Below, in pieces: positions 5,293 through 7,056 of a stretch of DNA of 7,056 nucleotides (position 1 is the first letter of the stretch; every line of letters starts with the position of its first letter). The position numbers and the translations under genes are program-made. Origin of the DNA: Acidobacteriota bacterium (GTDB taxonomy: Bacteria > Acidobacteriota > Vicinamibacteria > Vicinamibacterales > 2-12-FULL-66-21); the NCBI GenBank assembly GCA_013694635.1, contig JACDCA010000558.1, positions 1-7,056 on the forward strand, given 5' to 3'. The notes below the pieces were generated by a model. That model was not told where the DNA came from. It worked only from the letters and a program-made list of their open reading frames with translations, and searched no databases.

Positions 5293-6887
5293 GACGCCCT
5301 GTACACTTTGACATAGTCGCGGGCTGAAACGTCCCAGGAGGAGGCCCGCGCCATCCCGGTACGCTGGAGACTCTCCCACGCCGGTTTGTCGGCGAAGGCC
5401 TCCACGGCACGTCTGACCGCTGCAATCAGCGCTCCGGGAGAGTAATCGGTGAACTTGAAGCCGTTGCCCCCAGGTTCGGAGGCGTCCGCGATGGTGTCGT
5501 GGAGCCCGCCGGTGGCGCGAACGACCGGGACGGTGCCGTACCGAAGGCTGTAGAGCTGATTCAGGCCGCAGGGCTCGAAGCGCGACGGCATCAGGAAGAT
5601 GTCGGCCCCCGCCTCGATCAGGTGCGCGAGGCGCTCGTCGAATCCGATGGTGGCCGACACGCGATCCGGATGGCGGGCCGCCATTGCGCGAAGCAGGTTC
5701 TCGTATGCCGGCTCCCCGCTCGCGAGCAACGTCCAGGTCGCGTTGATCGCCATCAAGTCCCCCGCCGCCGCGGCGACCAGGTCGAAGCCTTTCTGATCCG
5801 TCAGGCGGGAGATCATCGCGATCACCGGACGATCGCGCACGTCCCCGCTCGTGCCGAGGCCGGTCGCCACCAGCAGGGCGCGGCGCGCCTCGCGCTTCCC
5901 CGAGAGATCCGTCGCGCTGAAGCGGGCAGGCACGAAAGCATCATTCTCAGGATTCCAGCGGTCGGTATCGATGCCGTTGAGAATACCCGTGAGATCTCCC
6001 GCGCGCCGGCGCAGGACACCGTCCATTCCGAAACCGTACGGGGGCGTCAGGATCTCGCGTGCGTAGGTGGGGCTGACGGTCGTCAGCTTCTGGCTGAAAT
6101 TGATGCCCCCCTTCAGAAAACTCACCTGCCCCCAGTACTCGATCGCTTCGAGATCGAGCATTTCGGGCCCGAGCCCGATCTGCGGCAGGACGGCAGGCGA
6201 AAAAACGCCCTGGAAGGCGAGGTTGTGAATCGTGAACACACACGGCACACCGCCGATCACCGGATCATCGGCAAACAGCATCCGCTGGTAGACAGGAACG
6301 AGGCCCGTCTGCCAGTCGTGGGCGTGCACGACAGAGAACCGCGTCCCCTTCAGCCGCGCGTATTCGAGCGCGGCGCGACTCAGGATCGCGAAACGCAGCG
6401 CATTGTCGGGATAATCCCGTCCTCTCTCGCCATACAGACCATCGCGGTCGAACAGCTCCGGGACGTCCACGAGCACGGCCCGCACGCGGTCGCCGAGTGC
6501 GTACTCGACAAAATCCACCGGCACTTCGCTGGGCCCGATCATGAATCGGTGCGGTATCCGCGTCCCGTCTGTTACATCGACACCGCGATATTTAGGCAGC
6601 ACGACCGTGACGTCGTGACCGAGCCGCGCGAGCGCCGGGGGCAAGGCACCGAGCACTTCGGCTAGCCCGCCGGTCTTCGCAAACGGGTGCGCTTCGGAGC
6701 CCACCATGAGGATGCGAAGTCCTTCGACTTGCCCTTCGACTCGCTTCGCTCGCTCGGGGCGGGCTCGCGTGGGACGCGCTGGCTTCGGGGTTTCCGGTGG
6801 ACCGGGAGGGGTCGTCTTCTTTGGAGTGCGCCGCCGCTTCGGTTCGGGTGTTTCGGGAGAGGTCTTCGGTTGTTTTGTCGGGGGCAT
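5280..6887 (-). CDS. glgA: Glycogen synthase (ADP-glucose), GT5 family, with a basic Pro-rich N-terminal extension
   Basis: Extends alpha-1,4-glucan from ADP-glucose. The GT-B catalytic part starts near residue 57, where other GlgA proteins begin, with Arg-Ile-Leu-Met-Val then Lys71-Thr-Gly-Gly-Leu, the ADP-glucose loop. It continues with His188-Ala-His-Asp-Trp (188-192), Thr-Ile-His-Asn (219-222), Ser-Arg-Leu-Thr-Asp-Gln-Lys366-Gly (360-367), Glu438-Pro-Cys-Gly-Leu-Asn-Gln (438-444) and Thr-Gly-Gly-Leu (459-462). All expected motifs are present. The first 56 residues are extra: a Lys/Arg/Pro/Thr-rich, probably disordered tail with two Pro-Glu-Thr-Pro copies, then a segment encoded by a short repeat element (6721-6760). 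The ATG at 6887 has no visible Shine-Dalgarno, so a different start is possible. The stop codon lies in a heptad repeat. trxA and trxB follow on the same strand. Confidence 0.95.
   Translation of the reverse strand: MPPTKQPKTSPETPEPKRRRTPKKTTPPGPPETPKPARPTRARPERAKRVEGQVEGLRILMVGSEAHPFAKTGGLAEVLGALPPALARLGHDVTVVLPKYRGVDVTDGTRIPHRFMIGPSEVPVDFVEYALGDRVRAVLVDVPELFDRDGLYGERGRDYPDNALRFAILSRAALEYARLKGTRFSVVHAHDWQTGLVPVYQRMLFADDPVIGGVPCVFTIHNLAFQGVFSPAVLPQIGLGPEMLDLEAIEYWGQVSFLKGGINFSQKLTTVSPTYAREILTPPYGFGMDGVLRRRAGDLTGILNGIDTDRWNPENDAFVPARFSATDLSGKREARRALLVATGLGTSGDVRDRPVIAMISRLTDQKGFDLVAAAAGDLMAINATWTLLASGEPAYENLLRAMAARHPDRVSATIGFDERLAHLIEAGADIFLMPSRFEPCGLNQLYSLRYGTVPVVRATGGLHDTIADASEPGGNGFKFTDYSPGALIAAVRRAVEAFADKPAWESLQRTGMARASSWDVSARDYVKVYRASISD
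6721..6760. repeat. Short repeat element inserted in frame in glgA
   Basis: CCTTCGACT occurs at 6721-6729 and again at 6733-6741. The second copy continues with CGCTTCGCTCGCTCGGGGC. GCCC (6731-6734) and GGGC (6757-6760) form short inverted ends of a 30-bp unit. On the minus strand it reads Pro-Glu-Arg-Ala-Lys-Arg-Val-Glu-Gly-Gln-Val-Glu-Gly, lying exactly between the disordered tail and the GlgA catalytic domain. From memory, similar CCTTCGACTCGCTTCGC-type repeats are dispersed in many environmental bacterial genomes. Only one locus is visible here, so the dispersed nature is not shown. Confidence 0.5.
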
Positions 6888-7056
6888 CTATCTATCGGAG
6901 TGCGGGAGAGATTTCAAAACTGCAAGTGTACCACTATGCGTCAGCTACGAAGCGGGGCCTGAGCGCCGTGCGCGGTCGGAGGGCGGGCCTTTCTTTTTGT
7001 ACGACACACGGGATGCGGGACGCGGGGATTAAGGATGAGCAATTAAGGGATAACAT
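6888..7056 (-). promoter_or_regulatory. Upstream region of glgA, weak promoter candidate
   Basis: This 169-bp stretch has no supported gene. On the minus strand TACACT (6930-6925) could be a -10 box, about 35 nt before the glgA ATG. The best -35 at acceptable spacing, TTCGTA (6951-6946, 15-nt spacing), matches poorly. Just before the ATG is a tetranucleotide run (ATAG twice, then ATG) and no Shine-Dalgarno. A T-rich run (6990-6998) follows a G/C-rich stretch on the + strand without a good stem. The distal end is a heptad tract. Confidence 0.25.
7006..7054 (+). repeat. Heptad tandem repeat upstream of glgA, reaching the window edge
   Basis: Seven consecutive 7-nt units on the + strand: ACACGGG, ATGCGGG, ACGCGGG, GATTAAG, GATGAGC, AATTAAG, GGATAAC (7006-7054). 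The first three share a GGG end and the next three a GATTAAG-like form, so two sub-families are joined in phase. The tract may continue beyond 7056. It lies away from the glgA start, so it may mark the edge of the next gene rather than belong to glgA. Confidence 0.7.

Noticed and set aside
5499..6665. 388-codon + strand open frame opposite glgA
   Set aside because: It lies wholly antisense to a complete GlgA with all motifs; long antisense frames are common in GC-rich genes and no domain is seen.
6954..6998. Intrinsic terminator on the + strand (G/C-rich stretch followed by a T-run)
   Set aside because: No stem longer than 4 bp pairs next to the T-run, and no + strand gene ends there.
6706..7032. 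Short + strand open frames across the glgA start and upstream region
   Set aside because: They start inside the antisense of glgA and have low-complexity Gly/Arg/Phe translations with no clear ribosome-binding site.

Overview
The window is ordinary high-GC bacterial chromosome. It carries eight protein genes packed on both strands, and none is phage- or transposon-like. GC-rich codon use, a bactofilin, a SAM-hydrolase-family gene and very short heptad-repeat spacers would fit a soil or environmental lineage such as Acidobacteriota. That assignment is inference only, because no rRNA or lineage marker lies inside the window.

Layout. Bases 2-151 (+) hold the 3' end of a SAM hydroxide adenosyltransferase gene. 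It converges on a methyltransferase-fold gene (832-182, -), which lies downstream of a bactofilin gene (1474-917, -). A 140-bp divergent region separates bactofilin from the + strand pair iscS-type cysteine desulfurase (1615-2793) and mnmA (2827-3894). That pair converges on a minus-strand cluster transcribed glgA (6887-5280), trxA (5249-4920), trxB (4930-3953). The last 169 bases are the upstream region of glgA.

How the genes work together. The desulfurase and MnmA form a plausible sulfur-relay module for 2-thiouridine in tRNA, like the yrvO-mnmA pair of Bacillus. TrxA and TrxB are a complete thioredoxin/thioredoxin-reductase couple, translationally overlapped by 11 nt. GlgA makes alpha-1,4-glucan from ADP-glucose and probably shares the transcript with trxA-trxB. 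Bactofilin is a cytoskeletal polymer, and the neighbouring methyltransferase-like protein has no recognised substrate.

The unusual signal lies between the genes. Five of the gene boundaries carry degenerate tandem repeats with a strict 7-nt period (8-nt in one case), each tract with its own vocabulary. They sit exactly where stop codons, ribosome-binding regions and start codons fall. They supply the trxB C-terminus, the glgA stop codon, the trxA leader and the region around the TTG start of mnmA. Between mnmA and trxB, heptads of opposite polarity form a long inverted repeat. A separate short repeat is inserted in frame near the N-terminus of GlgA. No CRISPR array, tRNA, insertion sequence or defence system was found.
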